NCBI GenBank assembly: GCA_030248295.1
Contig: JASANH010000237.1
Span: forward strand, 248,001 to 312,000
Source: Mesodorylaimus sp. YZB2_4
Taxonomy: Eukaryota; Nematoda; Enoplea; Dorylaimida; Dorylaimidae
DNA: 64,000 nucleotides
Direction: 5' to 3'
The first letter of the stretch is position 1. Each line of letters opens with the position of its first letter. Positions 21,610-33,270 of the stretch are shown piece after piece. A program made the translations under genes and the position numbers. Below the pieces are notes generated by a model. The model ran no database searches and had not been told where the DNA came from. It saw only the letters and a program-made list of their open reading frames with translations.

Positions 21610-24600
21610 GGTGTATTGCGGAGAAAGGGCTCTATTCCGTGTCATTGAGACACGCCGCTTTAATTTAATGTGTGCCAGTGACGTGCCCTGGCTCCCTGTC
21701 TTCCACCCTGTGGTCTCACCGTAGCCTGTTTCCTGTTTCTTGTCAGCTGGGCGGGATGCAGTCTCAAAAGTGACAAGTAAGTCAGGTATTCCTGGGTGTT
21801 CTCGTGTGTGGTTGTTTCGTGCGTGATCCCGCCAGGTGGCCAGTAAGCAACTACTCTCTAGCGTGGGTTGCTCTTGTCTTTGCAGGCTCTGATGAAACCT
21901 CAGCTAGCTTCCTACAATACGTCCGTTTTATATCTACTATCCTCTGCATCCGATTATAGCTTTTTTTTGAGATTCTCTCCCGCTTGCTGGTTTTTTTCGT
22001 TTCTTCGCTACGCGATTCAGAGGTTCAGGTGCTCATTGTGCGGCAAGGTTTATGGACTCTGCTATCTTAGGCTTGCTAAAAAAAATGATATCAGGCCGTT
22101 CAAACCTCAACATAGTAACCGAACCAACTGACTGACTCCGTGGCTGACAGACAGACTATGCAGTGTTTGCCATCGCAGGGACTTGATAAGAAATTGATGA
22201 GGTTCGCAGGTCACATAAAGACCAAGCACACTGCAGAATCGATGTCGGAATATCTGAAAAAGGATACCCAGATTCAGCACTCGCGTTTCATGGAGGGGCC
22301 AGAATTTTGGACTGGTATCTCAATTATTCAAGAAGTCGAAATTTTCATTTCACAGGAGTCCCCCTTTGCGATCAATGTGCAAAGGCGGACTCCTGTGCTT
22401 CTGCTTCTCCATTATCCTCCACGCACTCCGTGTCCTTCTGCTTTATCAGTGCACTATCAATGCTTCGTAGTTAAAGCCATGCAATACAATACAATCAAGA
22501 ATTTCGACTTTTTGCGCAGTTGTTGAAGATCGAGATCTTTGGTCCCCCCCTCCCCCCCCCCCCTCCCCCGAAATATGGCTGCCGAATCTGAATATTGTTC
22601 TCTTTCTCAATATTCTGACATCAGTTCTAGAGTGTACTCCGTCATGAGTGTAAATTAACATCTGTGACTCTATTATGTACGTCGTAAGGCAACAATTCAT
22701 TGCCAGGTATTATGAAGTGTAATGAGTAATTTTTTTGGCATTTAGGCTAGCAAAATAGGTTTCATGATGCAGATCTGGTAACCTTCGTCTGCGAGGATTT
22801 TGCATTGCATTTAACGTTGGTATTGTCAATGTTTCTAATGCATGAGCTAGAAAGGCGTACTGAAGTAACAGGATATCTTAGTGGATATATGTGCCGCGAC
22901 ATTGGTTTTCGAATCTTGATGGAAATCAGACCACTATGTATACATATAAGCAATATAAAAATTGTGCCACTACTATTTCCTGCCTGCAGCTACTGTATAC
23001 TTGCAGATTTTGTGGCTCCAAATAGCTTTTTGCCAGGGCTCGAAGTCGATCCCGAGCTGATGATATACTTCTGCGACTTTCTGTTTTTCCGATTGGCCAA
23101 CAAATGACACATCGTTCAAACATTCCACCCATTAATTGATCCCATTAATTGATTGTTCTACATTTTTATCAGTCTCTTTCACAGATGACAAAACTGGTTA
23201 AAATGTCAAATATGGAAAGTAATACGGCATATTGTGTCAAAAATGAGAACAAAATTCCAATCAAAAACAAATGCAAAGAAAACGAACAAATTCGAGATTT
23301 TCAAGTTAATAAACACAGAAAACATGCATGATTTCTTCAGAACACATATAAATTTTGTCATAAAAAACCTACCACATTATCCGGCATCGATACACGTTTC
23401 AGCACATCGCAAAATTAAGTTTACTGCTCGCCGCCATCGACGTCAGGCTCACCAACGCCGCGACTGCCACTAGAAGACGAGGTGGCTTGTTGGTTAAGCG
23501 CATCTTGCCATCGACTAGGGTCAATCTGAGATGCATACCTGCATGCACGCTGCGTTGTAACGACGGCACTGCTGGCTCGGTGGTTGCTTTAGCCCGAACC
23601 ATCAAAAGGTGCCAAGCGATACGGACAAGTTGAAGAAACTGGGCATGATGACTTCGCTGGCATCGCGGGAATAATTGTGAAGAACTGAACAAATGGTACG
23701 CGCGGACCCTCATCCGGCTGCCTGATAGCTCCATGCAAGCCAAATCACTGGCTAGGGGGCGAACAGAAGACCCTGTCAGACCCACTAACAGAACTAGTTA
23801 TACTGGTAGTGAACAAGACACGCTGATAAAATTGCTCTCATCTTTACATTAGAAGAAACAGGATATACTGTAAGTAGAAAATGGATCTGCCCAGATGAAA
23901 ACGCCTAGTGCGATAAACGACATCAGAGCACCTACTTTCCAAAATGAGTCATAATCCACACTTGCTTCGGTCTCCGAAAAATCATCTTGAATCCGTTGTT
24001 TGCAAGTTTTGAATTCCTCATTACGACGCCGACGCGAAAAATTTCCAGGCAATGTGCTTTCTTCACAAAAACATTTCTTTTCTCCGTCTGTACTGACAGC
24101 AAAATTCCTCAGGAGCTAGAACGCCGCGCACATCTCCGACTTTTTGAATTTTCGGATGGCGCGGCGCACACATGCTTCGCGACTGCAACGAGACGGCACA
24201 ATGGCGCAGTGTGCCACTGCGCTGTGCTTCCTCTTATCAGTTTTATTTAACTGCGTTCCGCTGCCTTGAAGCCAACAAAATCGAATATGTGTGTGTGAAA
24301 CCAGGAAGCGCCTACCCAGCGTGGGGCTATCATTCTAGTCGCAACCATAGTATTCCTCCTGCTTTGCCTAATGCTTGAGATCTCACCTAGTCTAGATATT
24401 TCCTGAACACAAGTGAATGATACAACTCACTGCTCCTAATCTGGTCCTGTTATTCTGAACCACTTAGCTCGTATGATTTGAATTATCTGCCACGACTGGC
24501 TCGACCACGATGGAGGGCGAATGGAGGATATACTGTCAGTGGTCACACTACTATCTACTGCCACAGAAGGAAACATGCACCTGTCTGGATACGGTTCGAG

Positions 24601-25320
24601 CTTGCTTGAGAAGGATTCATGTGCTAAAGATTATTACACATTTGTTTTGTGTTAGTTGCTGCCCCGCGGCCACCCCACGAGATAACCATACCTCGCCCAT
24701 GCCCCATGACGGGACCCTTCGAGAGCCCACGCCCCATTCGGCCTCTCCTCGTTTGTCGATCACAGAAGGATGAAGGGTGATTCACAAATTGCCAAGCATG
24801 CCAGGTTGCAGAGAGAAGTTGACCAAGTTCTCGCTGTCAGGGCTGACCGGTTTCCAGCTCCGCCAAGCAAACTGTAACACACGCCTTCGACCGCTGCGGC
24901 AGTTCTGCCTCTTATGCACTCCACACTACAGCATCAGTTCACGCACAGAAGGAAGCCCCAGCGAAAATGAGCTCGCTATGACGAAGCGCCAAAAAGTTGC
25001 CGCCTTGTTGATTCTTTTTTCCGCCGCACGGATAATTTTGAAACTAACTTGGGCAAATCCAGTCCCACGCAAACTCCACGGATGTTGAAAAAACGATTCC
25101 GAAGGAGGGCATGCGCAACACAGAAAACAGTAGGAAACGATTTGAAAGCGCAACACAGAATTGAAATTACAAAAAATTCTGTTCGTTCAGCATTAATGAG
25201 TTTACTTTGAGCCTGCTAGAAAGATAAAGCCTAAGAACTACCGCGGTCATTCCCTCTAGACATAGAGCTCCAAAGAATTTCAATTTCTTTGAAGGCCGCA
25301 TTTTTCTGGCATCAAAACTA
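21610..25320. other. Spacer between lectin genes 1 and 2
   Basis: No recognisable gene was seen. A C-run lies near 22.55 kb. Scattered open frames (for example at 22.14-22.53 kb) show no family resemblance. The last 180 bases before lectin 2 are a diverged copy of the lectin 1 upstream region. Confidence 0.5.
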
Positions 25321-25323
25321 GAA

Positions 25324-26130
25324 ATGTTAGTAGTTGCTTCAATCACTCTGCTTTTGGCGAGTTTTCAGCGCCAGTCGGAGGCCAATGACAATTCAACTCT
25401 GAAAACAAGTGATTATCTGCCTCTTGGATCCTGCTTGTCATCGAAAGGTGGCCACAATACACTGTGCTTCAAGGAGAATGGTGATCTGCGACTTCGATAT
25501 AAAAACGAAACGTTATTCCGCTATTTTTCCACTTTCGACCCGAGCAATTTCCAAAACGTTCACCTCGTCTTGCAGCCGGACAGAAATTTGGCAATTAATG
25601 GCTACTCGAAAAACGGTAGTTACGTCACGCTGTGGTCGCTGGGCACAGTCAACCGTGGCTCGACTCCGGGTCGGCTGGTCGTGGACGACAACGGCGATTT
25701 GACCATATTCGGCTACAATAACGAAACTGTATGGTCGGGTAGGCGAAATATGGTGGCCCCAGTCAGCAGGTTTACTGGAATTCTACTGCATGGAAAGCCC
25801 CTAACGCATACAGCCAAAGAATGCTTACTTTCACCAACGGGTCTTTTTGGGGCTTGTGTGCAAATTGACAACAATTTCGTCGTTTATAAGAACGCTGTCG
25901 CATATTGGATTGCACACACGCATGCCTCGGGCGCAGATAAACTGGTTTTGGAACCTAACAATAATTTGGTTTTGTACAGAGCGGACAACAGTGTTGTTTG
26001 GTCGAGCGGTTCAGCCAATCGAGGCGAAAGAAATGGCTACATGGTCATGCAAGATGATGGCAATTTAGTTATTTATGGCTCCAACCACAAGCCAGTCTGG
26101 AAATCTATGTCGGGCTTGGTTCCTTCATGA
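25324..26130 (+). CDS. Secreted bulb-type (mannose-binding) lectin 2
   Basis: This is an intronless frame of 268 residues and a close paralog of lectin 1. It has a signal peptide (MLVVASITLLLASFQRQSEA) and then nearly the same protein for the first 150 residues (LVVDDNGDLTIFGYNNETVW is unchanged). Divergence is concentrated in the middle, where residues around SRFTGILLHGKPLTHTAKEC differ. The last strand again has the DDGNLVIYGSNHKPVW mannose-site motif. It is about 4.9 kb downstream of lectin 1 in the same orientation, and the duplication also includes about 170 bp of 5' flank and about 70 bp of 3' flank. An AATAAA lies at 26194. The role is glycan binding outside the cell by family knowledge; the specificity is unknown. 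Confidence 0.9.
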   Translation: MLVVASITLLLASFQRQSEANDNSTLKTSDYLPLGSCLSSKGGHNTLCFKENGDLRLRYKNETLFRYFSTFDPSNFQNVHLVLQPDRNLAINGYSKNGSYVTLWSLGTVNRGSTPGRLVVDDNGDLTIFGYNNETVWSGRRNMVAPVSRFTGILLHGKPLTHTAKECLLSPTGLFGACVQIDNNFVVYKNAVAYWIAHTHASGADKLVLEPNNNLVLYRADNSVVWSSGSANRGERNGYMVMQDDGNLVIYGSNHKPVWKSMSGLVPS

Positions 26131-26193
26131 GAAGAAAATTGATGTGCTGTGATGAGTGCAGAGTTGTTTTGTGTGGACAAGATGACGAGGTAA

Positions 26194-26199
26194 AATAAA
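26194..26199 (+). terminator. Polyadenylation signal of lectin gene 2
   Basis: AATAAA lies 64 bp after the stop codon of lectin 2. Confidence 0.55.
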
Positions 26200-27049
26200 C
26201 CCTGAAGGCAAAAGGTCACAATTACGGGCAGCATAATGGACGGAATCCAGGCCCTTACCGTGTTTGCCTCGCGATATAGCTAACACAAAATCGCTTATAA
26301 CAGTGCTCAGGACTAGTACTCTGGGCCAGTTCTCTCAGAGATGCGGGTATGAATGCCGACCAGCTCATGTTTACATCCTGCTTCTTCGTCTTGATTCTGT
26401 CTGATTATGAGCTACTGTATCTTTCTTATACGAAATTGTCAGTTAAAAAATGACAAAACTGCAACAAATGCCAATGTAAATCGGCGTTGCTTCTCAAGGT
26501 TGTTGATGTCGAATTTTATGCTGGTTCTCCCTAATCATGCAGCCTGACTTCCACAACATTTCCTCCTGTTTCAGGGTAGCCCGTTCTCCCCCCGCACTTC
26601 CAGGGCCATTCCACGGGTGGCGCATCCTTGCAATCAAAGTGCCTAAACTATCCTCGATAATTTTATCAAGGTCAGTTTCCCCCTTTTTATGCTTTAACAT
26701 GTGAGTGAGTGTGAGCTCTGTTGTGACCATTGCCGCTTGGGGGCGCCTGGAGTTCTTGAAGGTGTGCCTCGGGCAGTTGGCTCGGTGAGAAGGAGGCAGG
26801 GCGGTATAAGAGCAGGCCGCCTGGAGAGATCGGTGCTCTCCCTTGCTTGTTTTCACTCGATTCGGTTCCATCTGTTTTGTTCTGAATTTGTGGGGAGCCA
26901 CCCCTTGTGTTGTCCACCCCATTGGCAGCTCTGTGGGGCAGGCCAGGCGCCCGCCAGGGACTTCGATTAGCATACTCTCAAAGGGCCTCTGCCGTCGTCG
27001 TTCCCTTTGGTTCATACTGGAAGAGTCCAGTAGTTGACTCCAGGGCAGG

Positions 27050-27200
27050 TACTTGGTTTGTCTGCGGATTTGTCTGCGGGTGAGATCTAGGGCGGCGGAG
27101 ACATCGTCGTGCTTTGTTGTGCTTCGTAAAGGATCCTCTGGGGGTGACGGCAGTCTTTACTGCGCCACCGACTGTGGAGCTGCTCGTCAGCGTAGGCATC
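27050..27200. repeat. Dispersed repeat shared with 52.3 kb
   Basis: CAGGTACTTGGTTTGTCTGC, GGATTTGT, GGAGACATCGTCGTGC and GTAAAGGATCCTCTGG line up with GGTGCTTGGTCTGTTTGCGG, GGAGACATGGTCGTGC and GTAAAGGACCCTCTGG at 52275-52400. Confidence 0.65.
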
Positions 27201-27624
27201 TTAGGACCGGGTGTATTCGACCAGCAGCCAGGCTAGCGTATCATTGCACAGAGCAGTTGCACGCATCCTTGGGAGGCACGGCGAACACGCCCGAGGGGTT
27301 TGTTGAGGAATCGGGACCTTAATGATCGATACTCTGCAGGATTAAGCCTTTCTACCAGGCTTGGGCTATTAAAGACCTTGCACCGCTCGCTTGCAAGATC
27401 TGCCCGAACCCGCCGGTACGAGTGCGAAGAAGAGCTGTCGCCCTCTCACAAACAACAACTATAACAGCTCACATGCTAGCATGCGAGTATGAGCTGACCT
27501 ATGGGCGATGGGTGACAATCGCCAAGCATTACTTCTGGGTATGTGCGCAAGATTCTGATTGTCGTTTCCCTGGCGCATGCTATCTTCTCCGTACGAAAAG
27601 CCTGGTTTAGTTCATGTTCCTCTT

Positions 27625-27665
27625 GTACAACACCACCAAACTCTTATGCGCACTCGAGGCTCGTA
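27625..27665 (-). repeat. SINE family A 3' fragment
   Basis: ACACCACCAAACTCTTATGC followed by GCACTCGAGG matches the reverse complement of the family A tail. Confidence 0.5.
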
Positions 27666-28249
27666 TATGGTATCCATTTCTATATCTTTTTCAGTCATGT
27701 CCACTGTACAATCAAGCTTCAGTCCATTTCAGCCCAACTCCTCGAGTTTTAAGAGCGGTCACTCGTACAGGTTAAACAGCGCAGGCACAACGAATGTTGT
27801 ATTTCGTGATAAAAAGCGATACCAAGTGCCAGTCCCATAGCTGCAAAATGCAAAGCGTTATTTTTTTTAAAATTACAGGCCAGTGCAGTAAGGAGTAGGG
27901 CGTCCAAAATGGTGCTAAGTGGAGAGAACTGAGATGGTGCTTAGTTACACGGTGTAGTTCACTGATTATTTCTGCTCACGCTCGGCCTTTCTATAAAGAC
28001 AAAGTGCCAGCAGTCGAGATGCGTTCGATCAAAACATGGCCGTGTGGCAGGCAAAAACGCAAAAAACCTGACTATTGTAGCTAATGAATGTCCAGTATTC
28101 TCAGCGAACACTTAGAAGATCAAGACTTAAAATTGACGTCATGAAAAATTCATAATCAAATAGTGCTTTCGCGGTCTTTGAAATATATTCTTGCTTTTAG
28201 TGTATCATGGCTCGATAAATAGTACTGCACAGTTACATTTAAGACAGGG

Positions 28250-28565
28250 CTTTTGGAAGGGTCGAGCAAGAAATTGCCGAGTGAAAATTTTGGCCCCTTG
28301 ATTCTTTGTGCTTTGTAGAAAGTACCCAATAAGTGTATGGTGAGGCAAAAGTCAAAAATGCTTACCCTTTTTATAAAAATACACATAAAAACGGGTTGCT
28401 TTGGCGATATCCGCCATATCTCTCTAACCCGTGGTCTTAGAAGAATCTGAAATATATCAAAATAATCTCAAAATGCTGAACTATCAGCTGTTTAAAAATT
28501 TTTCCCATTTCTCACCATTCGTGAGATATTCCTACTCAAAGTCAGAATTTATATTTCTACACACA
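28250..28565 (+). repeat. Dispersed repeat shared with receptor intron at 49.3 kb
   Basis: Shared landmarks, in order, are GTGAAAATTTTGGCCCC, TTTGTGCT, GTGTATGGTG, GGCGATATC, GTGGTCTT, AAATATATCA and AGTCAGAATT. They recur in the same order at about 49330-49620. No coding potential is seen. Confidence 0.6.
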
Positions 28566-28712
28566 TTCTTAGACGGATAACGCGAAATAGAAAAACGTAC
28601 CACCCTTAGAAATTTCACCATATGCGCCCCATGGTACCTGCTTTGAAACACTGTCTTTTTTCCTGGCTTTTCAGAGTTTGCCCACCTGTATTCTGAATTA
28701 TTCGACACCAGA

Positions 28713-29588
28713 ATGCTGTTCTTCCTGTTCATTTTCATTTCAACATGTTTTCCAGATCAATCAGAATCACAGCCGCTGGATGCGGGCGATTTTCTGCCTG
28801 CAGGCAGTTGTTTAACATCAAGAAATAAGGCGAGCAAATTCTGTATCTTAGAAAATGCTGATTTGGTCATCACTGTTCGCGATCAGGTAAAATGGAGGCA
28901 GCACGTGAATATTCGCAGCGTGGAGTACGCGAAAGTGCATCTCGTCCTGGAACCATTCAATCGATTGACAGTGTATGGCCGATTCCACAATGATACCTAT
29001 CGTTCTATGTGGGGGACAGATACGCCTTGGCGAGGTTCAATGCCAGCTCGGCTCATCTTGCGCAACAGTGGCGAGTTGATCATATATGGCCACCTGGGAG
29101 ACACCATCTGGTCGAGCACTCGGGGCATTCTGGCTTCGACCAACGAATATATGGGTTTTCTATCGCATGGAATGCCACTAAAGGCGCCGCGTTGCCTGCA
29201 CTCGCCCAAGGACGCTTATAGGGCCTGTCTTAAATATGATGGCGACTTTGTTATTGTCCGTGTAGACTGTACTGCAGGGGGAACTGTGGTGTGGTCTACC
29301 GGCACCCTCGGCCTGTATCCAGATAGAATGGTCCTGAATGCGGACAACAACTTGCTTCTGAAGAGAGACAAGGACGGCGCTGTTGTCTGGTCGAGCAAGA
29401 CATTCATGCAAGGCGACACGTTTGGTTATTGGATGATGCACGATAATGGCCAACTTGTCATCTACGGCTTCGACAACGCTGTGGTCTGGTCATCAATTGA
29501 GGATCCACATCCCAGAAGGCTTTTTAAATGGCGAGGTACAAGTAGTAGGGAGAAGGGCGGCCGAACTATGCCAGAGATTGTTGAATAA
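28713..29588 (+). CDS. Secreted bulb-type lectin 3 (diverged paralog)
   Basis: This is an intronless frame of 291 residues. A hydrophobic signal peptide (MLFFLFIFISTCFPDQSES) leads into DAGDFLPAGSCL, which corresponds to SDFLPLGSCL in lectins 1 and 2. B-lectin strands are LVLEPFNRLTVYGRF, LILRNSGELIIYGHL, MVLNADNNLLLKRDKDGAVV and MMHDNGQLVIYGFDNAVVW. The QxDxNxVxY sites are more eroded than in the other two, so sugar binding may be altered or weak. It has a basic C-terminal extension of about 20 residues (WRGTSSREKGGRTMPEIVE) that the paralogs lack. AATAAA overlaps the stop codon at 29585. It is in the same orientation as lectins 1 and 2, so this is a three-gene cluster with one old and one recent duplication. 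Confidence 0.85.
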   Translation: MLFFLFIFISTCFPDQSESQPLDAGDFLPAGSCLTSRNKASKFCILENADLVITVRDQVKWRQHVNIRSVEYAKVHLVLEPFNRLTVYGRFHNDTYRSMWGTDTPWRGSMPARLILRNSGELIIYGHLGDTIWSSTRGILASTNEYMGFLSHGMPLKAPRCLHSPKDAYRACLKYDGDFVIVRVDCTAGGTVVWSTGTLGLYPDRMVLNADNNLLLKRDKDGAVVWSSKTFMQGDTFGYWMMHDNGQLVIYGFDNAVVWSSIEDPHPRRLFKWRGTSSREKGGRTMPEIVE

Positions 29589-29599
29589 AAGCGTCATCG

Positions 29600-30890
29600 T
29601 GAGTCTCAGTCAGTCAGTCATTTGATGTTTAGGCGAACAAAGTAAGAGAGAAAATGATCATGTGCAATTATCTGAGGTCGATGATCAGCAATAATAAATT
29701 ATTGATCAGCAAAGATCGATTTTCAAAAACATATCTTTATTATTAGTAGTGATCAGTCAAAGGAACTCTTGATCAGCACTGATCAATGATCGGCAATCAG
29801 TTTCGGAGTTGACAGCATTGATCAGGAGTCAGTGATCAGCGGTCACAAGTTAATAATCAGCAGTAATATGTTGCGATTGATGAGTAATTGCAAAGTATCG
29901 ATCAGAGGTGATCAGTGATTCGTTATTATAATCAGGAGTGATCAGCATTAGGAGGTTTGATCACAACTGACCAGTAATCAGAAATCAAAAATTAGCAATC
30001 ATGATCAGGAGTGACCAGCAGTCAAAAGTTATTGATCAGCCGTGATTAGAGTTCAGTGATCGCAGTCACGAAGTAATAACCAGCATCAATATTTAGTAAT
30101 TGATCATACTGATCGATGATTAAGAATTAGCTAGTATTACCAGTGGTGATCAGCAATAAGAACTTCTGATTAGCATTGATCCGTGATCATAGATCAATAA
30201 TCAACAATCTTTCTCAGGAGTGATCATGGGTCAATGATCAGCTGTGATCTGAGATCGATGATAAGCATTCAAAAATTATGAATCAGCAGTGATATGTGGT
30301 TGGCGATTAGTGAGCAAAAATTATTGATCATTGCCAATCAGTAATACGAGACTTTTAATAAGCACTGATCAGTCAGCGAAGATTAATAATCAGCAATCAG
30401 TGTCAGCAATGATCAGAGATCAGTGACCAGCATTCGCAAATATGACCATCAGTGACATGTAGTCGACAGTTATGAGCACTCACAAATTATTGATCAACAG
30501 GGAGCGATGCTTGAAAATTAGCAATTATTATCGGTGGCGATCAGTAATAAAAAATTTCGATCATCGTTGACGCCATCAGAGATCAATAATCAGAAACGAT
30601 TACGAATAATTGATCGATACCCACAATTTAATGATCAGGGGTAATCAGTATTACAAACTATCGATCAGCACCAATGAGCGATCAGGGATAAAAGATGGAC
30701 AGTTATGATCAACAGCGATCAGTACTAAGTTTTGATTCGAAATGATCAGTAATCAATAATCGGCAAATTCTTGATCATCGATGATTGATTACGGAGTTTC
30801 TTTCAACGATCAGTTATCTTAACTCGTTGAATCGTCAATGCTCTTCGAACCACTGATCCAACGAATCAGCAGTCGCAAACCTCCCCACGA
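29600..30890. repeat. TGATCA-rich degenerate repeat tract
   Basis: About 1.3 kb is crowded with TGATCA, GATCAG and AATCAGCA words spaced roughly 15-40 bp apart, with no exact unit. Typical pieces are AGTGATCAGCAGTAATA and GGAGTGATCAGCATTA. TGATCA is a perfect palindrome. No coding frame survives. It begins right after lectin 3 and ends at a SINE. Confidence 0.85.
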
Positions 30891-30896
30891 CGCCTA

Positions 30897-31070
30897 ACCT
30901 ACCGGCCTCGTGGCCTGGTGGGTTAGGCGTCTGCCTCTCACACCAGGTGCGCAGTTACGGGCGAGTGTTCGACTCGCGGGCCGGTAAATCATTTCGTGTA
31001 AAATGTGTCCCTTCACCCTCGGGTGCGACATAAGCGTTTGGTGATGTGGTAAAACATGAACATGAACATG
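30897..31070 (+). repeat. SINE family A, best-preserved copy
   Basis: The head reads GGCCTCGTGGCCTGGTGGGT (A-box region), GCGTCTGCCTCTCACACCAG, then GTGTTCGACTCGCGGGCC (B box). The body is GGTAAATCATTTCGTGTAAA, CCCTTCACCCTCGGG and TTTGGTGATGTGGTAAAACA, ending in an ATGAACATGAACATGA simple tail. It is derived from a type II (long variable arm) tRNA by appearance. Confidence 0.75.
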
Positions 31071-31501
31071 ACAAAATACATAAACTGTGATCGATTTTGT
31101 GGTTATCAGACCATCGATCACATCTTTGTCTCTATTCTCTTGCCCACCAAAAGTCTGTTTGGACCCTTCCATTCTCATTATTCATAATTTAGACTATTCA
31201 CGCTTGGATTCTGCATCAGTCTGTGATGAGTGCTCACAGTCAGTATGGGTAGCCAGTGTACACTGACCCGTGGGCGCTACTCATTGTCAGCACTCACATG
31301 ATCAGACCCCTGATCTAAAGAAACTTATTTGACTGGCTCCATGTGCATCGGCTCGTCTTCACTATCAGAAGCGCCTCCGCATTCTTTCGAAAACACTGTC
31401 AGCCACAGACATGAGTCATAAGAAATAAAAATGTGTCACACGTGTGACTCGTCGACAGAACGCATCTTTTGCACAGTACTGAGGAAATGGTATCACAGAC
31501 T

Positions 31502-32048
31502 TTAATCACGCCTCATCTGTTGCATCTGATTCATAATCCACGATTGCAGGTTTGATACACGCGCGTAAACTGTTGGCTTTCGTGGTCGAGCACATCCGGC
31601 ACCCCAACTGACCACACCGTGTACTTGCCATCGGCCATTCACATGGCACACCAATGGACCACCAGAGTCGCCCTGAAGATTATTATTTCAGAGAAAGATG
31701 ACAAAAATTGATTGCATACTTGGCACGAGCCTTGTCCGCCGTCGTCCCATCCAGCGCACAGCATGTTCGGACTAATTAGTCCTGGATAATACGCCCCACT
31801 ATTGCACAAATTGTTGTCCAAGGTGGCCACTTGCAGTTGTTTCAATTTCATGGAAATACTGCCACCTGAAGCAGCGTGTGAGAGAAACACAAATGGAATC
31901 ATAAATATTAGGCAAGGAATTGGTTGGAGATCATGCTTCTGCAAATGCGAACATGGATGGATATTATATATACATATACATATATATATATATTTGTGTA
32001 TATATGTATATGTATATGTATATGTATATATATATGTATATGTATATG

Positions 32049-32079
<31 letters not shown>

Positions 32080-33270
32080 ATAGATATATATATTTGGATG
32101 TATTAATATATTTAAATATATTTATTGGGATATATATGTGTATCTGGCATGAATTTTGAAGAAATTATTATATATGGTGCATGCATCATATACCAGGTGT
32201 AACTTTTTTGGAGCAATAATCAATATATACATTATGCATATGTCGTTATATCACATAATCCAGTTTGTGTGTTTATATCGTGTGTTTATATAATTGTTAT
32301 TATTACCTTCTGAAGTCCTACCCCATCCAGTAACGACACACTGACGACCACCAGTCATGTAAGATGTTGGCATGCAGACGAGTCCGATGGCGGCCACTTG
32401 AGTGTAGGCACGTCGGCTGAGGCGCAGAACAGCAACGTCGTTGTCGAAACGATAGCCCTTGTTGTACTGGGGGTGGTAGGAGAGTCGAGTGATGTTGTAG
32501 ACATAGCCGTAGTACCATGAATGCGCACCCAGCACGACACGATACTGAGATGGGTTGAGGCTGAAACAGAATAGCCGCAGTGAAAAGGATTGCAGACAGC
32601 ATGCAATGGGTCTGTGTGAGACAACTGTATACCAGTCGACCACATGGCACCGAGCCGTCCATGATGGCCCTTGGGATAGGAGCAAGTGATTATTGACATC
32701 AATATCTGAAGGCTACTGTGCATGATGTGGACGTGATGCGAAGTTCGATCCCCAAATTTGAGGCATAGAACTCTTTGCTTGGAAGGGGCAAATGAGGAGT
32801 GCCTACTTTTGACCAGGAATACCGTCTCGACTGGGCCCACGAGGGTGCCACCTGCCCCCTCCAAGAAAACTCCATGGTGCTATTAGGAAGCTACGGGAAA
32901 GTCATTCACGCACAGTACCTTTCGTTTACGCAATGTGCCGCAGTCAACACAAATTGTTCGTCGATCAAAACAGCACCACAAATAAAATTATTTCTATGAA
33001 CCAAAGCACCCATCCAAGGCCACGAATTAGGCTTGGCTTCCGATCCACCAACGATTCTCGATGGAAATGCGACACGTGGCAATAGAACTGGAGATTCCAA
33101 TGCAATTCGAGCAGATTTCAGATTCGCCACTCCGCAACTACTTCCGTGCTGCTGTGCTGAAAAAACAATTCAGTGATTCATTCATGTCTGCGTAAAAAAT
33201 CTAGAATCAGTTACACACATTGATCAATCAGATTGATCAGGATTAAAAAAGATATTGCACCAATTTCCAT
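31502..33270 (-). CDS. Secreted chymotrypsin-fold serine protease, five exons
   Basis: Exons in coding order are 33270-33219, 33156-32919, 32560-32307, 31865-31720 and 31672-31502. All introns are GT-AG, and the frame totals 286 residues. Residues 1-17 are a signal peptide ([17 protein letters not shown]). A short propeptide has a lone Cys (SSCGVAN) that in this family usually pairs with the catalytic domain. Activation would cut at SR-IVGG (residue 52). The triad is His92 (TAAHC), Asp138 (FDNDVAVL) and Ser233 (CQGDSGGP), so it should be active. The pocket position equivalent to trypsin 189 is Gly, and position 226 is Thr (KPTVYARV). That argues against trypsin-like Arg/Lys cleavage and for small or aliphatic residues, as in elastases. 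The last intron is only 47 nt, and intron 3 holds a TA microsatellite. Confidence 0.9.
31960..32135. repeat. TA/TATG microsatellite in protease intron
   Basis: Runs of TATATATG and TATGTATATG extend over about 170 bp inside the intron between exons 3 and 4 of the protease. Confidence 0.9.

Larger units (their letters stand above)
26200..28712. other. Spacer between lectin genes 2 and 3
   Basis: GC-rich sequence at 26.7-27.3 kb has open frames without family resemblance. Part of it (about 27050-27200) is a dispersed repeat also found at 52275-52400. A SINE family A fragment is at 27.63 kb, and another dispersed repeat at 28.25-28.56 kb recurs at 49.33-49.62 kb. Confidence 0.5.

Noticed and set aside
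22140-22526. Open frame of 128 residues between the lectins
   Set aside because: No domain, signal peptide or splice context was recognisable, and the region shows no other sign of a gene.
26494-27015. Open frame of 173 residues on the minus strand
   Set aside because: The composition is basic and repetitive, with no family resemblance. It lies in a GC-rich region partly made of a dispersed repeat, so it is most likely chance.
31802-32159. Tyr/Ile/Met-rich open frames near 32 kb
   Set aside because: They are direct translations of TA/TATG microsatellite inside the protease intron.
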